Assembly (NCBI GenBank): GCA_018267955.1
Contig: JAFDXL010000005.1
Location: forward strand, 124,001 to 188,000
Reading direction: 5' to 3'
Length of the DNA stretch: 64,000 nucleotides
From: Bacteroidota bacterium
GTDB taxonomy: Bacteria; Bacteroidota; Bacteroidia; Chitinophagales; Chitinophagaceae
Positions 8,273-18,243 of this stretch are shown here, piece after piece (the stretch's first letter is position 1; each line of letters begins with the position of its first letter). A model generated the notes under the pieces. It did no database searches, was not told the origin of the DNA, and saw only the letters and a list, made by a program, of their open reading frames with translations. The translations under genes were made by a program, and so were the position numbers.

Positions 8273-9535
8273 CTAGAATATCGTTACCTCCGTAGCGTTA
8301 ATGATTGAACCTGTATGTTCCGTTTTATAAATTTGAGGATCTAAGGTAACCTCTGATGCCGAAGATATATTTAAGTTACAGCAATTCTCTAAATACTGGA
8401 TACTATTGGCACGAGTTGATAATCCAATATTTAATGAAAATGTTCCCGTTGATAAGAAAATTTTATTATAAATAAATTCGGCAGTATAAATTCCTGCTTT
8501 GATGTCAGAAGGGCTACTCCAAACTGTCCATAATGGCATTTCTTGAGATGTTACAATACCAGAAGCAATCCTAAATTCAGGAAAATCTTTTAATAATTTA
8601 AATTGCACTACTAGTTTCCAAGGCATTCCGACAGGAATTTCGTCAATATTTTGTCCATTAAGAGTCTTAATATCTACACGTTTAATAAAACCCAATAAAT
8701 GAGTATTATTTTCTTCGTTCTCAAATACAACACTGCTTTGAAATGTTTTATTGTTTAAGTATGCACCGATAACTCCCTGCGTATCTCTATGCATTAGTAA
8801 GGAACCTTCTTTAAGATAAAGGCAAGTATTACACAACTTCTGAATCATATGCATATTATGACTCACAAACAACACCGTTCTACCTTGTCCTTTACTCACT
8901 TCTCCCATCTTACCAAGACATTTTTTCTGAAACTCTGCATCACCAACAGCCAGTACTTCGTCTACTATTAATATCTCTGATATCAGATGCGCTGCAACAG
9001 CAAATGCAAGGCGCACATACATACCGCTGCTATATCTTTTTACAGGTGTATCTATATACCGCTCGATACCACTAAAATCAATGATCTCATCCAGCCGCCG
9101 ATCTATCTCTTTCTTCCGCATACCAAGAATAGTACCGTTCAGGTATATATTCTCGCGACCTGTCAGCTCAGGGTGAAACCCTGTTCCAACCTCCAGCAAA
9201 CTGGCTATACGCCCCTTCACATAAATATTACCTTTGGTCGGAGAGGTCACACGGCTCAGAATCTTTAATAAGGTACTTTTACCGGCACCGTTTCTGCCTA
9301 TTACGCCGACAGCATCGCCTTGCTGTATGTCAAAGCTTATATCTTTCAGGCTGTATACAATATTGCTTTCTCCTTTTTTTGTACGGTCATTGCTTTCTCC
9401 CAGTCTTAAAAAGGGATCTTCCTTACCTCTTAATAATGCCCACCAACGTTCAATATCACGCGATAATGTACCCGTCCCTATCTCACCCAGGTGATATACT
9501 TTACTTAAGTCTTCTACCTTTATTGCTGTTGACAT
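8273..9535 (-). CDS. wzt: ABC exporter ATPase with C-terminal sugar-recognition domain (Wzt-like)
   Basis: The protein has 420 residues. The nucleotide-binding domain spans about residues 1-250: Walker A GRNGAGKST at 80-88, signature YSSGMYVRL near 169-175, Walker B ILIVDEVLAVGD at 188-199, and an H-loop (FVSHNMHMI). The insertion between the first strand and Walker A (about residues 20-60) is typical of polysaccharide ABC ATPases of the Wzt/TagH/RfbE type. Residues 265-420 form a beta-rich extension resembling the Wzt C-terminal domain that reads the capped end of the glycan. The permease gene lies 5 nt upstream. The pair should export a completed lipid-linked polysaccharide across the inner membrane. 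Confidence 0.92.
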   Translation of the reverse strand: MSTAIKVEDLSKVYHLGEIGTGTLSRDIERWWALLRGKEDPFLRLGESNDRTKKGESNIVYSLKDISFDIQQGDAVGVIGRNGAGKSTLLKILSRVTSPTKGNIYVKGRIASLLEVGTGFHPELTGRENIYLNGTILGMRKKEIDRRLDEIIDFSGIERYIDTPVKRYSSGMYVRLAFAVAAHLISEILIVDEVLAVGDAEFQKKCLGKMGEVSKGQGRTVLFVSHNMHMIQKLCNTCLYLKEGSLLMHRDTQGVIGAYLNNKTFQSSVVFENEENNTHLLGFIKRVDIKTLNGQNIDEIPVGMPWKLVVQFKLLKDFPEFRIASGIVTSQEMPLWTVWSSPSDIKAGIYTAEFIYNKIFLSTGTFSLNIGLSTRANSIQYLENCCNLNISSASEVTLDPQIYKTEHTGSIINATEVTIF

Positions 9536-9539
9536 AACG

Positions 9540-10394
9540 CTATACTGTATCTACGAAGGTCTTTTCTACTTTATTAAAAATTATGATACCCATTGTTAGT
9601 ATTGCTAGCACTATAACAACTGTATAAATAAACGTACCCATCGTTAAGTCTCCCTTTCCTAATAACCCCAGTCGCATCCCTTCTACAATAGGCGACATCG
9701 GATTTAGCAGGGCTATCTTCTTATATTTTGCCGGAAAAGAGCTTAAAGGATAGATAATCGGTGTTATATACATGTACAACTGTACACCAAAGCTTACCAG
9801 GAAGCTTAGGTCACGGTATTTCGTTGTCATTGCAGAGATAATCATTCCGGCACCTAAGCCTAAAGCTGCCATTAATACGATCATTACCGGGTACAATAAT
9901 AAATACCAGGTAAAGTTTGGATGATAACCTCTAAATAAAATATAATAGGCTATCATTATGATGAGCAGTATAAACTGTACCCCAAACCTTACAAGGTTAC
10001 TGATCACGATACTAAAAGGCATGATCAACCTGGGAAAGTACACTTTGCCAAATATTTGCGCGTTATCCTTAAATACGGTGGATGTCTTATTGATGCAATC
10101 TGCAAAATAGTTCCATGCCACAATATTGGTCATATAGAATAATGGCTGCGGCAACCCATCAGTACTAAAGCCTGCCAGGTTCCCAAATACCAATACAAAT
10201 ATGATGGTTGTAAATATTGGCTGGATGAAAAACCATATAGGACCAAATATGGTTTGCTTGTAAAAGGATACAAAATCCCGCTTCACTAAAAGCCAGACAA
10301 GATCTCTATAATGCCACAATTCTTCGAGGTTTAGCTCAAAGATGTTACCCCTGGGTTTTATTATTAAACTCCAGTCTTTTTCGTCAGAATGCAT
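9540..10394 (-). CDS. wzm: ABC-2 type polysaccharide exporter permease (Wzm-like)
   Basis: The 284-residue protein has six hydrophobic segments in the ABC-2 permease pattern. It begins with an amphipathic stretch containing LWHYRDLVWLLVKRDFVSFYKQT, an arginine-rich interface helix common to Wzm/TagG proteins, and ends with a short cytoplasmic tail. TPIIYPLSSFP and LNPMSPIVEGMR near residues 215-240 are typical of this family. It sits directly between fcl and the ATPase gene with almost no spacing, so it is co-expressed with its ATPase partner. Together they form the glycan export channel in the inner membrane. Confidence 0.92.
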   Translation of the reverse strand: MHSDEKDWSLIIKPRGNIFELNLEELWHYRDLVWLLVKRDFVSFYKQTIFGPIWFFIQPIFTTIIFVLVFGNLAGFSTDGLPQPLFYMTNIVAWNYFADCINKTSTVFKDNAQIFGKVYFPRLIMPFSIVISNLVRFGVQFILLIIMIAYYILFRGYHPNFTWYLLLYPVMIVLMAALGLGAGMIISAMTTKYRDLSFLVSFGVQLYMYITPIIYPLSSFPAKYKKIALLNPMSPIVEGMRLGLLGKGDLTMGTFIYTVVIVLAILTMGIIIFNKVEKTFVDTV

Positions 10395-11336
10395 TTATGC
10401 ACTTACATTTTTTGATTCAAGAAAAGTTTCTTTATACACCCGTCTTATCCCTTCTTCCAATGATATAGATGCTTTCCATCCCGCTTCCTGCAGTTTGCTA
10501 ACATCCATTAGCTTCCTTGGTGTCCCATCCGGCTTTGTTGCATCCCAAGCTATTGCTCCTTCATATCCAACAATACCTTTTATCAAGTTCGCAAGCTCAC
10601 CTATACTTATATCATTACCCACGCCTATATTCACAAACCCAGCCTCATTATAACGCTGCATTAGAAAGTAGCAGGCATCAGCCAGATCATCCGCATGTAA
10701 AAACTCACGCAATGGCTTGCCCGACCCCCATAACATTACTTCCGAAATATTATGCTCTTTCGCCTCATGAAATTTACGGATCATCGCCGGCAATACATGC
10801 GATGTATTCAGATCATAATTATCGTTGGGGCCATACAAATTGGTTGGCATTACAGAAATAAAATTGCAGCCATACTGATAACGATAAGCATCGCACATTT
10901 TAATGCCAGCTATTTTGGCAATCGCGTAGGGTTCATTTGTTGGTTCCAGCAACCCGGTTAAAAGATATTCTTCTTTCAATGGTTGTGGCGCCATTTTAGG
11001 ATATATACAGGAGGAACCCAGGAATAAAAGCTTCTTCACCCCATTTCTATATGCCTGGTGAATTACATTATTCTGTATCATCAGGTTGTCATATAAAAAA
11101 TCAGCTTTGTATTTATCATTTGCAAGAATGCCGCCCACCTTTGCAGCAGCCAGGAATACATATTCCGGTTTATATACCTCAAAAAAATTAGCAGTTTCCT
11201 GCTGATTTCTCAGATCCAGTTCCTTAGAGGTTTTGCAAATAATATTGCTATACCCTTCAGCCTGCAATTTTCTTAGTATGGCGCTACCTACCATTCCTTT
11301 ATGCCCTGCTACATATATGCTGCTATCCCTTTCCAT
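10395..11336 (-). CDS. fcl: GDP-L-fucose synthase
   Basis: The 313-residue protein is a short-chain dehydrogenase-type epimerase/reductase. It shows the N-terminal nucleotide motif [22 protein letters not shown], and the catalytic YAIAKIAG (Tyr-x3-Lys) near residue 136. It converts GDP-4-keto-6-deoxy-D-mannose to GDP-L-fucose with NADPH (3,5-epimerisation, then reduction). Length agrees with the family (about 310-320). Its ATG overlaps the stop of gmd by 1 nt, so both steps from GDP-mannose to GDP-fucose are encoded side by side, in keeping with the fucosyltransferase downstream. Confidence 0.96.
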   Translation of the reverse strand: MERDSSIYVAGHKGMVGSAILRKLQAEGYSNIICKTSKELDLRNQQETANFFEVYKPEYVFLAAAKVGGILANDKYKADFLYDNLMIQNNVIHQAYRNGVKKLLFLGSSCIYPKMAPQPLKEEYLLTGLLEPTNEPYAIAKIAGIKMCDAYRYQYGCNFISVMPTNLYGPNDNYDLNTSHVLPAMIRKFHEAKEHNISEVMLWGSGKPLREFLHADDLADACYFLMQRYNEAGFVNIGVGNDISIGELANLIKGIVGYEGAIAWDATKPDGTPRKLMDVSKLQEAGWKASISLEEGIRRVYKETFLESKNVSA

Positions 11337-12451
11337 TATTCTTTTGTTGGTATAAAATTATAGCCAGCTTCCTGCAGCATTTTCTCCTTTCTAAATATAT
11401 TCAGGTCTGATGCTACCATTTCCTTTACAAGTTCCTGCAAGGTATACTTAGGCTCCCATCCAAGTTCATTTCTTGCTTTGCTTGCATCGCCTATCAATAA
11501 TTCCACTTCAGTAGGTCTGAAGTATGCAGGATCTATACACACTACTATTTGTCCTGCCGATACATGTTCCGTCGCTGATGATTTCACTATCCCCACTTCC
11601 TCAATTCCTTCGCCTTTAAATTCCAGCTCTATGCCCACTTCTTCAAAAGCCATCTTTACAAAATCTCTTACATACGTTGTGATACCCGTAGCTATCACAA
11701 AATCATCTGCTTTATCATGTTGCAATATCCGCCACATGGCGTCTACATAGTCTTTGGCATGTCCCCAGTCGCGCTGTGCGTTTAGGTTACCTATGTATAG
11801 CTTTTCCTGCAGACCAAGAGCTATTTGTGCAGCTGCACGGGTTATCTTCCGGGTAACAAATGTTTCACCTCTCAGCGGACTTTCATGGTTAAACAATATC
11901 CCGTTCGAAGCAAAAATATTATAGGCTTCCCTATAGTTTACGGTTATCCAATAAGCATACAACTTTGCTACTGCATACGGTGATCTTGGATAAAACGGTG
12001 TTTTTTCGCTTTGCGGCACTTCCTGCACCAATCCATATAGTTCTGATGTAGATGCCTGGTATATTTTTGTCTTATTGGTAAGATTTAGCAAGCGTATGGC
12101 CTCCAATAATCTCAGCGTACCTATTCCGTCCGCATTGGCAGTATATTCCGGCGTTGCAAAGCTCACGTGCACATGGCTCATAGCGCCCAGGTTATATATT
12201 TCATCTGGCTGCACTTCCTGCACTATGCGTATCAGGTTAGTACTATCATTCAGGTCGCCATAGTGTAGTATAAAATTCCTATGAGATATATGTGGATCTT
12301 CATACAAATGGTCGATCCTGCTGGTATTAAAAAGTGAACTTCTCCTTTTGATGCCATGCACTTCGTAACCTTTCTTTAATAACAGTTCGCTCAGGTAAGC
12401 GCCGTCCTGCCCTGTTACACCTGTTATCAATGCTTTCTTAGACATAATCAA
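11336..12451 (-). CDS. gmd: GDP-mannose 4,6-dehydratase
   Basis: The 371-residue protein is full length. The Rossmann motif [19 protein letters not shown] is at the N-terminus, followed by [12 protein letters not shown]. The catalytic STSELYG...YAVAKLYAY block and the substrate loop [20 protein letters not shown] are all present. It oxidises C4 and dehydrates C6 of GDP-D-mannose to give GDP-4-keto-6-deoxymannose, the substrate of the next gene. The start could be Met1 or Met3 (MIMSKK). It overlaps the upstream glycosyltransferase gene by 4 nt. Confidence 0.97.
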   Translation of the reverse strand: MIMSKKALITGVTGQDGAYLSELLLKKGYEVHGIKRRSSLFNTSRIDHLYEDPHISHRNFILHYGDLNDSTNLIRIVQEVQPDEIYNLGAMSHVHVSFATPEYTANADGIGTLRLLEAIRLLNLTNKTKIYQASTSELYGLVQEVPQSEKTPFYPRSPYAVAKLYAYWITVNYREAYNIFASNGILFNHESPLRGETFVTRKITRAAAQIALGLQEKLYIGNLNAQRDWGHAKDYVDAMWRILQHDKADDFVIATGITTYVRDFVKMAFEEVGIELEFKGEGIEEVGIVKSSATEHVSAGQIVVCIDPAYFRPTEVELLIGDASKARNELGWEPKYTLQELVKEMVASDLNIFRKEKMLQEAGYNFIPTKE

Positions 12452-13596
12452 TTATTTATCACTGTCGTTAACAGTGTTCTTAGTCTTTGTTGGTATACTT
12501 CAAAACCAAAGTTTGCCATTACATCATTTTGCATTTGCCGGGCGTTTAAAGACGACCATGGCTCCGCACTTAAATATGTGTCAATACTTGTTGCAATATC
12601 TTCCACATTTTCAGGATCCACTAGTTTTCCCAGCTCACCGTTTTTCAATGCATCCACACTGCCATCTTTATTTCCTGCTATTACCCTGCGCCCGCAAACC
12701 ATCGCCTCTATAAATACAATTCCAAACCCCTCACCTTTGCTGGGCATAATATAAACGTCCGCAAGCTGATAGTGGGCAACGATCTCATCGTCTGCAACAA
12801 ATCCTGTTAATATCACTTTATTAGTTAATCCATATTCTTTTAGTAGCAGGTCTATTCGCTCTTTTTCTATCGCATCATATTTACCCGCTATTACATATTT
12901 GAGCTCAGGATATTTTGCAATCAACCCCTTCATTGCTTTGATTACATTATCATATCCTTTATACTGCTCATTCGATGATAGCCTGCATAGTGTAAACAAC
13001 ACCTTATCACTTTCTTTCAATCCATATCGCCGCATCAGTTCCCCACTCTTACCAAATGTATTCGGCAACGGAAAATATGGGTCTATTGTATTATGAAACA
13101 AAGCAGTTTTTCTTTCATCAACGCCTTGTACTTCTACCAGTTTTCTTCTCGTGTACTCACTCACCGCAAATATTTTATCTGCCTTAGCAAGAAGCATCTT
13201 TTGTATTGATGATGCAGCGACCCACACCTCTATACCATGTGTTATGAGCACAAGCTTTTTCCGCGGCCATATTGTTTTAGCCACTACGCCTACTATTGCC
13301 AGGTTAATGTGTCCGAGTACAATAACGTCGTGCTTCATACTTCGACGGATTCCCGATAAAACAAATTTTATCCGGGATCTCCCAAAGCCTTTATATTTTT
13401 CCTGGGGATAGTACCGCTCATCTGTAGTAGTATCGTAAAGAGATGATGCCTGGCTTATCAAAGTACCTTCAGCCTCTATTTTATTTAATGCTTTCAAAAA
13501 GCAGCGATTAAATTTTTCTAAACCACCCATCTGCGAAAATGCAGTAAGGTTTAGAAATAATACTTTGGGGCAATTAGCTTTATCAGGCATTTGCAA
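12448..13596 (-). CDS. Family 4 glycosyltransferase
   Basis: The 382-residue GT-B enzyme has an N-terminal [15 protein letters not shown] (glycine loop), a central [23 protein letters not shown] and the C-terminal [18 protein letters not shown] with the E-x7-E motif of retaining family 4 enzymes. These use nucleotide-activated sugars, often GDP-mannose or GDP-glucose in such loci, but the donor cannot be read here. It overlaps asnB by 14 nt upstream and gmd by 4 nt downstream, placing it firmly inside the asnB-to-wzt transcription unit. Confidence 0.88.
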   Translation of the reverse strand: MQMPDKANCPKVLFLNLTAFSQMGGLEKFNRCFLKALNKIEAEGTLISQASSLYDTTTDERYYPQEKYKGFGRSRIKFVLSGIRRSMKHDVIVLGHINLAIVGVVAKTIWPRKKLVLITHGIEVWVAASSIQKMLLAKADKIFAVSEYTRRKLVEVQGVDERKTALFHNTIDPYFPLPNTFGKSGELMRRYGLKESDKVLFTLCRLSSNEQYKGYDNVIKAMKGLIAKYPELKYVIAGKYDAIEKERIDLLLKEYGLTNKVILTGFVADDEIVAHYQLADVYIMPSKGEGFGIVFIEAMVCGRRVIAGNKDGSVDALKNGELGKLVDPENVEDIATSIDTYLSAEPWSSLNARQMQNDVMANFGFEVYQQRLRTLLTTVINN

Positions 13597-15337
13597 TTAG
13601 GTATGTCCAATACCTGCTCCAGTTAAGCTTACCAGCTTGGTATTTATCCGTCATCTTTTTATTGGCAATATGAAAGCTGGATGTTTCCTTACCATTCATC
13701 CATGCCTGGAAGGGAAACACAAATCCTTGCTTCTTCCTATCCCATATTTCACGCGGCAGTATGTCTGCATAAGCATCTACCAATAAAGACTTAGGCCTGC
13801 CGTTAAACTTTATGTCTTCCGAAATGTGATTCGCCAGTTGCACCAGTTCTACGTCAAGGAATGGCACCCGTACTTCTATACTATGCCACATGCTCATCAT
13901 ATCTGTGTCTTTCAGCAACTGCCCCTGCATATACAGGCTGCGCTCAAGGTAAGATGTCTGATTTTCATAGCACAATTCATTTACAAACCCCGGTACACAT
14001 ATTTCTTTCAATTTATCACTCACTTCTTTACTACTCGTTCCCAGTACTTGTGCCGTTTCTATCGTGCTAAAATATCCCCTGTTAAACAGATAATTGCCAA
14101 CGGCATCCTTTCTTGAAAGGAACGATATTTTTTTATACTTATCCTGGGGTAAATATTCTGTGGCATTTAATAATGCGGCAGGTATGTTTTTTAGTTTATT
14201 GACCATACCGCCTCTCGAAAAAGAAGCATACCCTCCAAACAACTCATCTGCACCTAAACCTGATAGTACAGCCTTCAAACCATATTCCTTTGCAAACTTG
14301 CAGATAAAATAGGTATTAACACCGTCAGATGTGGGCTGATCCATTGCGTTAAGTATATCCGGCATTGCCTCCAGGTACAACTCCTTGGTTAGTCTGAAGG
14401 CTTTATGATCCGAATTTACTTTTTGAGCTATAATATTCTGATAAGCTTCTTCTGAGTAAGTAGCATCATCAAACACTATAGAAAGTGTATGAAGCTTTGA
14501 AGTGCCCACTTTATCTGCTATTAAAGTAAGCAGGCTACTGTCTATACCTCCGCTCAAAAAAAGACCTATCGGCGCGTCAGATATCAGGTGTCTTTTTACG
14601 GCATCATCAAGCGTTGTCCTTACTTTATTTAACGCTTCATCACGGTTATGGATAGTAATGCTATAATCGTCTTGCCAATATGTCTCTTTCTTACTTGCAA
14701 GTGTGTGTACATTTACCACCATACATTTACCTCGTTCCAGGGGTTGCACCCCTTCCAGTGTAGTAACGGGCTCCGGCAGAAAACCGTAAGTAAGAAAGTA
14801 TATTTTCCAGTCTTTACGCTCAGGCCATTTCTTTAAAGCCTTAAAGGCACGCACTTCTGATGCAAAGTATAGCGAGTCTCCTGTTATTGAATAGTATAAT
14901 GGCTTAATGCCCGATGGATCTCGCGCTAATACTATTTCTCCTTTTTGCAGATCATACAATGCCAGTGCAAACATTCCCTTCAATTTCGGGAAACATCGTA
15001 CACCCCATTTAGTATAGGCCGCCAGTATCACCTCGGTATCAGAATGAGTATGAAAAGAATAGAAATCTTTTAACTCATCTCTTAACTCCCGAAAATTATA
15101 TATCTCGCCATTGAAAGCTATTATCAATTTCCCATCATTACTCTGCATGGGCTGATTGCCGTTCTCACTCAGATCTATGATGGATAATCGCCTATGCCCT
15201 AATGCCAGCCTTACCGCATCATCTGTATAAATGCCGGCATGATCTGGGCCACCGTGCGCCATACTATCGCGCATTTCTGCAATAGTATGCGCTAAGTTTA
15301 TGTTCTGTTTATCTATAATGCCGGCAATACGACACAT
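13583..15337 (-). CDS. asnB: Asparagine synthase (glutamine-hydrolysing)-like amidotransferase
   Basis: The 584-residue protein begins MCRIAGI, so Cys2 after Met removal is the N-terminal nucleophile of class II glutamine amidotransferases. The glutaminase domain (about 1-190, with FNGEIYNF and the HTDTEV-like HTHSDTEVI) is followed by the synthetase domain with the ATP-pyrophosphatase loop LFLSGGIDSSLL near residue 255 and SGLGADELFGGY near 360. True AsnB makes asparagine, but copies inside polysaccharide clusters are often thought to amidate sugar uronic acids or act on other glycan precursors. Context favours the latter; sequence alone does not decide. A terminator at 15,419-15,452 separates it from wzc, so it should head its own unit. 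Confidence 0.9.
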   Translation of the reverse strand: MCRIAGIIDKQNINLAHTIAEMRDSMAHGGPDHAGIYTDDAVRLALGHRRLSIIDLSENGNQPMQSNDGKLIIAFNGEIYNFRELRDELKDFYSFHTHSDTEVILAAYTKWGVRCFPKLKGMFALALYDLQKGEIVLARDPSGIKPLYYSITGDSLYFASEVRAFKALKKWPERKDWKIYFLTYGFLPEPVTTLEGVQPLERGKCMVVNVHTLASKKETYWQDDYSITIHNRDEALNKVRTTLDDAVKRHLISDAPIGLFLSGGIDSSLLTLIADKVGTSKLHTLSIVFDDATYSEEAYQNIIAQKVNSDHKAFRLTKELYLEAMPDILNAMDQPTSDGVNTYFICKFAKEYGLKAVLSGLGADELFGGYASFSRGGMVNKLKNIPAALLNATEYLPQDKYKKISFLSRKDAVGNYLFNRGYFSTIETAQVLGTSSKEVSDKLKEICVPGFVNELCYENQTSYLERSLYMQGQLLKDTDMMSMWHSIEVRVPFLDVELVQLANHISEDIKFNGRPKSLLVDAYADILPREIWDRKKQGFVFPFQAWMNGKETSSFHIANKKMTDKYQAGKLNWSRYWTYLIANA

Positions 15338-15418
15338 ACTATTTAGGGAGCTTTGTTCATGGCTTCGCCATCGTCAGTCACATGCATTAGTATTCTTCGC
15401 AGGTGATCTAAGTAAAAA

Positions 15419-15452
15419 TCTTATAAAAGCCTGTTCGCTTTTACAAACAGGC
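15419..15452 (-). terminator. Hairpin terminator after wzc
   Basis: On the minus strand a 7-bp perfect stem (15,446-15,452 with 15,429-15,435) closes a 10-nt loop and is followed by TTTTATAAG. It lies 37 nt past the wzc stop, so it should end the wzc transcript before asnB. Confidence 0.65.
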
Positions 15453-15488
15453 AAATATTGGGTTTAAAGTTTGCTGTTAATCTGGCTC

Positions 15489-17945
15489 TTATCTTTTGCC
15501 GGGCAACCAGCTAAGAATGCTGGTAATGATCTTTTTAAATCCTCTTGGTTTCTCTTCCTTCTCATCAAAATACCCACCGCTATATTTACCATAGCCATAA
15601 CCGCCATAGCCATAGCCATAACCGTAGCCATAGCCCGATTCATAACCATAGCCATAGCCATAAGCAAATCCTCTTTTGTGCACTACATCGTTTATCAGGA
15701 AGCTGAGACGTTGCATTTTACCGTTCTCTTCTATCTCGTTGGCTATTTGCAATTGCTGCTTAAATGTATAACCCTGCCTGATCACATATAGGGTTGTACT
15801 TGCAAATCGATTCAGCAACAAGGCATCCGTCACAAGTCCTACCGGTGCGGTATCAATAAATATATAATCGAAGTTTTGCTTCAGGTGATCAAACAATTCA
15901 TCTACCCTTGGCAACATGATCAGCTCTGCAGGATTTGGTGGTATTGGCCCCGATGGTATAACGAATAAATTATCCTCTACGCCCGAAGGTTGTATGATAT
16001 CCGACATCTCTGCCTGGCCCACTGCATAGGTTGATAATCCTATTTCATTATTCAGGCCCAGGTGCTTGGATATCTTTGGCTTACGCAGGTCTAACTCCAT
16101 GAGCACTACTCTCTTGCCGGATATTGCAAATGTACTTGCCAGGTTTATGGCAATAAAGGATTTACCCTCGCCACTCATGCTCGATGTCAGCATCACCACT
16201 TTATCACTCTTATCCGGCAGCATAAACTGCACATTGGTTCTCAATGCCCTAAACTGCTCTGATAATACAGAATGGCTATTGCTTTTTACCGCTACCGCAA
16301 CTTCTGAATCGTTGTGTCCGATATCGCCCAATATAGGGATGTTGGAATTGCTGATAATATCACTCTTGGCAATGATGCGCGTATTCAACATCCTCCTTGC
16401 CAGGAAGCCCAGCATCGGTATAAGCAAACCAAGAAGTATAGCTGTGTTTTTTACACGGCTCACATTTGGCTGCACGGCGCCTGTATTCTCTGCGTTATTG
16501 ATTACCGTTACATTTGATACTGTGGCCGATTTCGCAACCTGCGTTTCTTCACTTTTTTTCAGCAAGTACAGGAATAATTCTTCACGTATATGTTGTTGCC
16601 TCGAGAATTCCAGGAATTTCATCTCGGTTCTCGGCACATCTCTTATCTCTGCATCTATACTACCGCTACGCCTTCTCAGTTCGTTTATTACCACCTGTAA
16701 ACTTCGCTTGGTTGCTTCCAGGCTCAGTTGCATATCGGTACGCAAAGACTCCAGTTGCTTGTCCACTGTCTTCACATTGGGGTTTGCTTCCGTGCTATAG
16801 GTAAGCATCTTGTAGCGCTCAGACTGCAACATGTTGTATTTGTCAATAATCTTACCAATCGCGCCTCCATCATCTACCAGCAGCCCGGAAGGAACAGTCT
16901 TTTGCTTGTTCTTAGAATCTGTAAGATATTTTTCGAGCTCCTGTATTACTTGCAGTTGCACTTCCTTATCGGTAAGCTCCTTTTGTGTTGTTGTCGTATT
17001 TTCAAGTAATGCCTGTGATTGATCTTTTACATCTGCTGTGATCTTGTTAGTCTCCTTGAATTTTGCAAACCCTGATTCGACTGTCGTAAGCGCTTTATTT
17101 ACATCTTTAAGGCGCTCGTTAATAAATTCAAGCGTTTTAGTTGCAATCTCATTACGATCATCAATATTCTTCTCGGCATATACACGCACCAGTGTGTCCA
17201 CTATATTGATACCTCTTTCCGGTATATCATCCTTAATAGATATATTAATATAACTAGACATTTTATCCGGGCGGACAATATCCAGTTTAGCTGCATAGCC
17301 TCCGGCAATGTTCATCGCAGGGGATACGGAAAAACTATATTTAACGCCTTCCTTAAGAGGCAGTTCTCCTGTTCTGATAATAGTAACTTTCCCAAGTGGC
17401 AGTTCGATGGGATAACCTAATTTACCCTTCCAGTTATTCTTTTCAGATGCATTTATGGTATACGTATCATTAGGCCCAAAAACTATCTTATAACTATACT
17501 TATCCTGGATATTGTTAAGCAAAGAGTCAGGCATCAATACCTTGAAAGGAGTTTGTCCGTAAAACTGGGTAGTTTTTACATTGCCATACTCAAAATACTG
17601 CAGGTTAAGTTTCAGCCTGGTCACCACTTTCGCCATCAGTGGTTTGCTTTTCATAATGCGGATCAGGTTGCCTATTTCATTCCCATTACGCTGGGTCAGC
17701 CCCAGGCCTTCTAATATTTGTTCGTCACCTTTTGCCCCTGTCCTGCTGTCATTTAACAATACTTCGCTGCTGATCTTGTACACCGGCGTTGCATACCTCA
17801 GGTAAATATTGGCACACACAACGGCAACGATGATACTAACCAAAAACCATGGCCAGGTAGCTAGCATTGTCGTGATGACCCAACGCAAATTCAAAATTCC
17901 ACCTTCAGAATCTCCTTTGCCTTTATTAGAAAAGCTGCTTTCCAT
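15489..17945 (-). CDS. wzc: Polysaccharide co-polymerase/tyrosine autokinase (Wzc-like)
   Basis: The 818-residue inner-membrane protein has a Wzz-type domain: a first membrane segment near residues 30-50, a long periplasmic region with coiled coil around 260-460, and a second segment near 495-515. The cytoplasmic BY-kinase domain follows: Walker A MSGEGKSF near 590, Walker A' VLMELDLRKPK, and Walker B DYIFIDTAPVG near 700. The C-terminus holds an extreme Tyr-Gly tract (about residues 760-790, 13 tyrosines), the site of autophosphorylation in this family. It should control chain length or export together with Wza, whose gene is divergent across a 280-nt gap. Separate transcription from asnB is suggested by the terminator downstream. 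Confidence 0.95.
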   Translation of the reverse strand: MESSFSNKGKGDSEGGILNLRWVITTMLATWPWFLVSIIVAVVCANIYLRYATPVYKISSEVLLNDSRTGAKGDEQILEGLGLTQRNGNEIGNLIRIMKSKPLMAKVVTRLKLNLQYFEYGNVKTTQFYGQTPFKVLMPDSLLNNIQDKYSYKIVFGPNDTYTINASEKNNWKGKLGYPIELPLGKVTIIRTGELPLKEGVKYSFSVSPAMNIAGGYAAKLDIVRPDKMSSYINISIKDDIPERGINIVDTLVRVYAEKNIDDRNEIATKTLEFINERLKDVNKALTTVESGFAKFKETNKITADVKDQSQALLENTTTTQKELTDKEVQLQVIQELEKYLTDSKNKQKTVPSGLLVDDGGAIGKIIDKYNMLQSERYKMLTYSTEANPNVKTVDKQLESLRTDMQLSLEATKRSLQVVINELRRRSGSIDAEIRDVPRTEMKFLEFSRQQHIREELFLYLLKKSEETQVAKSATVSNVTVINNAENTGAVQPNVSRVKNTAILLGLLIPMLGFLARRMLNTRIIAKSDIISNSNIPILGDIGHNDSEVAVAVKSNSHSVLSEQFRALRTNVQFMLPDKSDKVVMLTSSMSGEGKSFIAINLASTFAISGKRVVLMELDLRKPKISKHLGLNNEIGLSTYAVGQAEMSDIIQPSGVEDNLFVIPSGPIPPNPAELIMLPRVDELFDHLKQNFDYIFIDTAPVGLVTDALLLNRFASTTLYVIRQGYTFKQQLQIANEIEENGKMQRLSFLINDVVHKRGFAYGYGYGYESGYGYGYGYGYGGYGYGKYSGGYFDEKEEKPRGFKKIITSILSWLPGKR
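15588..15662 (-). repeat. Hexanucleotide-type repeat encoding the Tyr-Gly tail of Wzc
   Basis: Tandem near-copies of CCATAG/CCATAA (plus-strand reading) encode alternating Tyr-Gly dipeptides, interrupted once by Glu-Ser and once by an extra Gly. Slippage in multiples of 6 would change tyrosine number without breaking the frame. Confidence 0.85.
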
Positions 17946-18161
17946 CTATAGTATTTATATTTAACAGGTCAGTTCTCTCCTCGCTGCTTAAACGATAACA
18001 AAAATTATAATATTATACTGTTATACAATATTATATGGGTGGCGAAATTAGTCTAAAAATACTACATGGCACAACCTTTCACTTCAGTTAAAAAATATTT
18101 CATACTGCCTGTAACAAAGTATAAATAGCTTATTTATTTTATTTATTTATTTTTCTATTTA

Positions 18162-18191
18162 CTGACAGGTTGCTATATATGTCAGAACCTG
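18162..18191. promoter_or_regulatory. Interleaved inverted repeats upstream of wza
   Basis: CTGACA (18,162-18,167) pairs with TGTCAG (18,180-18,185), and CAGGTT (18,166-18,171) pairs with AACCTG (18,186-18,191). The block ends 5 nt before the putative -33 element of wza, in the divergent wzc-wza gap, so it could bind a regulator. The same gap (17,946-18,225) also holds a TTTA-rich run near 18,130-18,155. Function is inferred. Confidence 0.4.
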
Positions 18192-18196
18192 CCAAA

Positions 18197-18228
18197 TTTG
18201 CAAACGGAGGCTTTTTAAATTACTTTTG
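18197..18228 (+). promoter_or_regulatory. Bacteroidota-type promoter of wza
   Basis: TTTG at 18,197-18,200, a 20-nt spacer, then TACTTTTG at 18,221-18,228 match the primary Bacteroidota promoter (TTTG, 19-21 nt, TAnnTTTG). Transcription would start near 18,235, leaving a very short leader before the ATG at 18,244. Confidence 0.75.
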
Positions 18229-18243
18229 GCGAAAATTCTCTTA

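Noticed and set aside
15600..15660. Tandem repeat as a CRISPR-like or non-coding array
   Set aside because: The repeats are 6 nt and in frame with the Tyr-Gly tail of Wzc, so they are coding.
16066..16800. 244-codon plus-strand open frame inside wzc
   Set aside because: It is a shadow of the conserved wzc kinase and coiled-coil region on the other strand; the composition is serine/leucine-rich as expected for an antisense frame.
18226..18243. TTG start extending wza by six codons
   Set aside because: The TTG forms part of the -7 promoter element, so the codon would lie upstream of the predicted transcript start.
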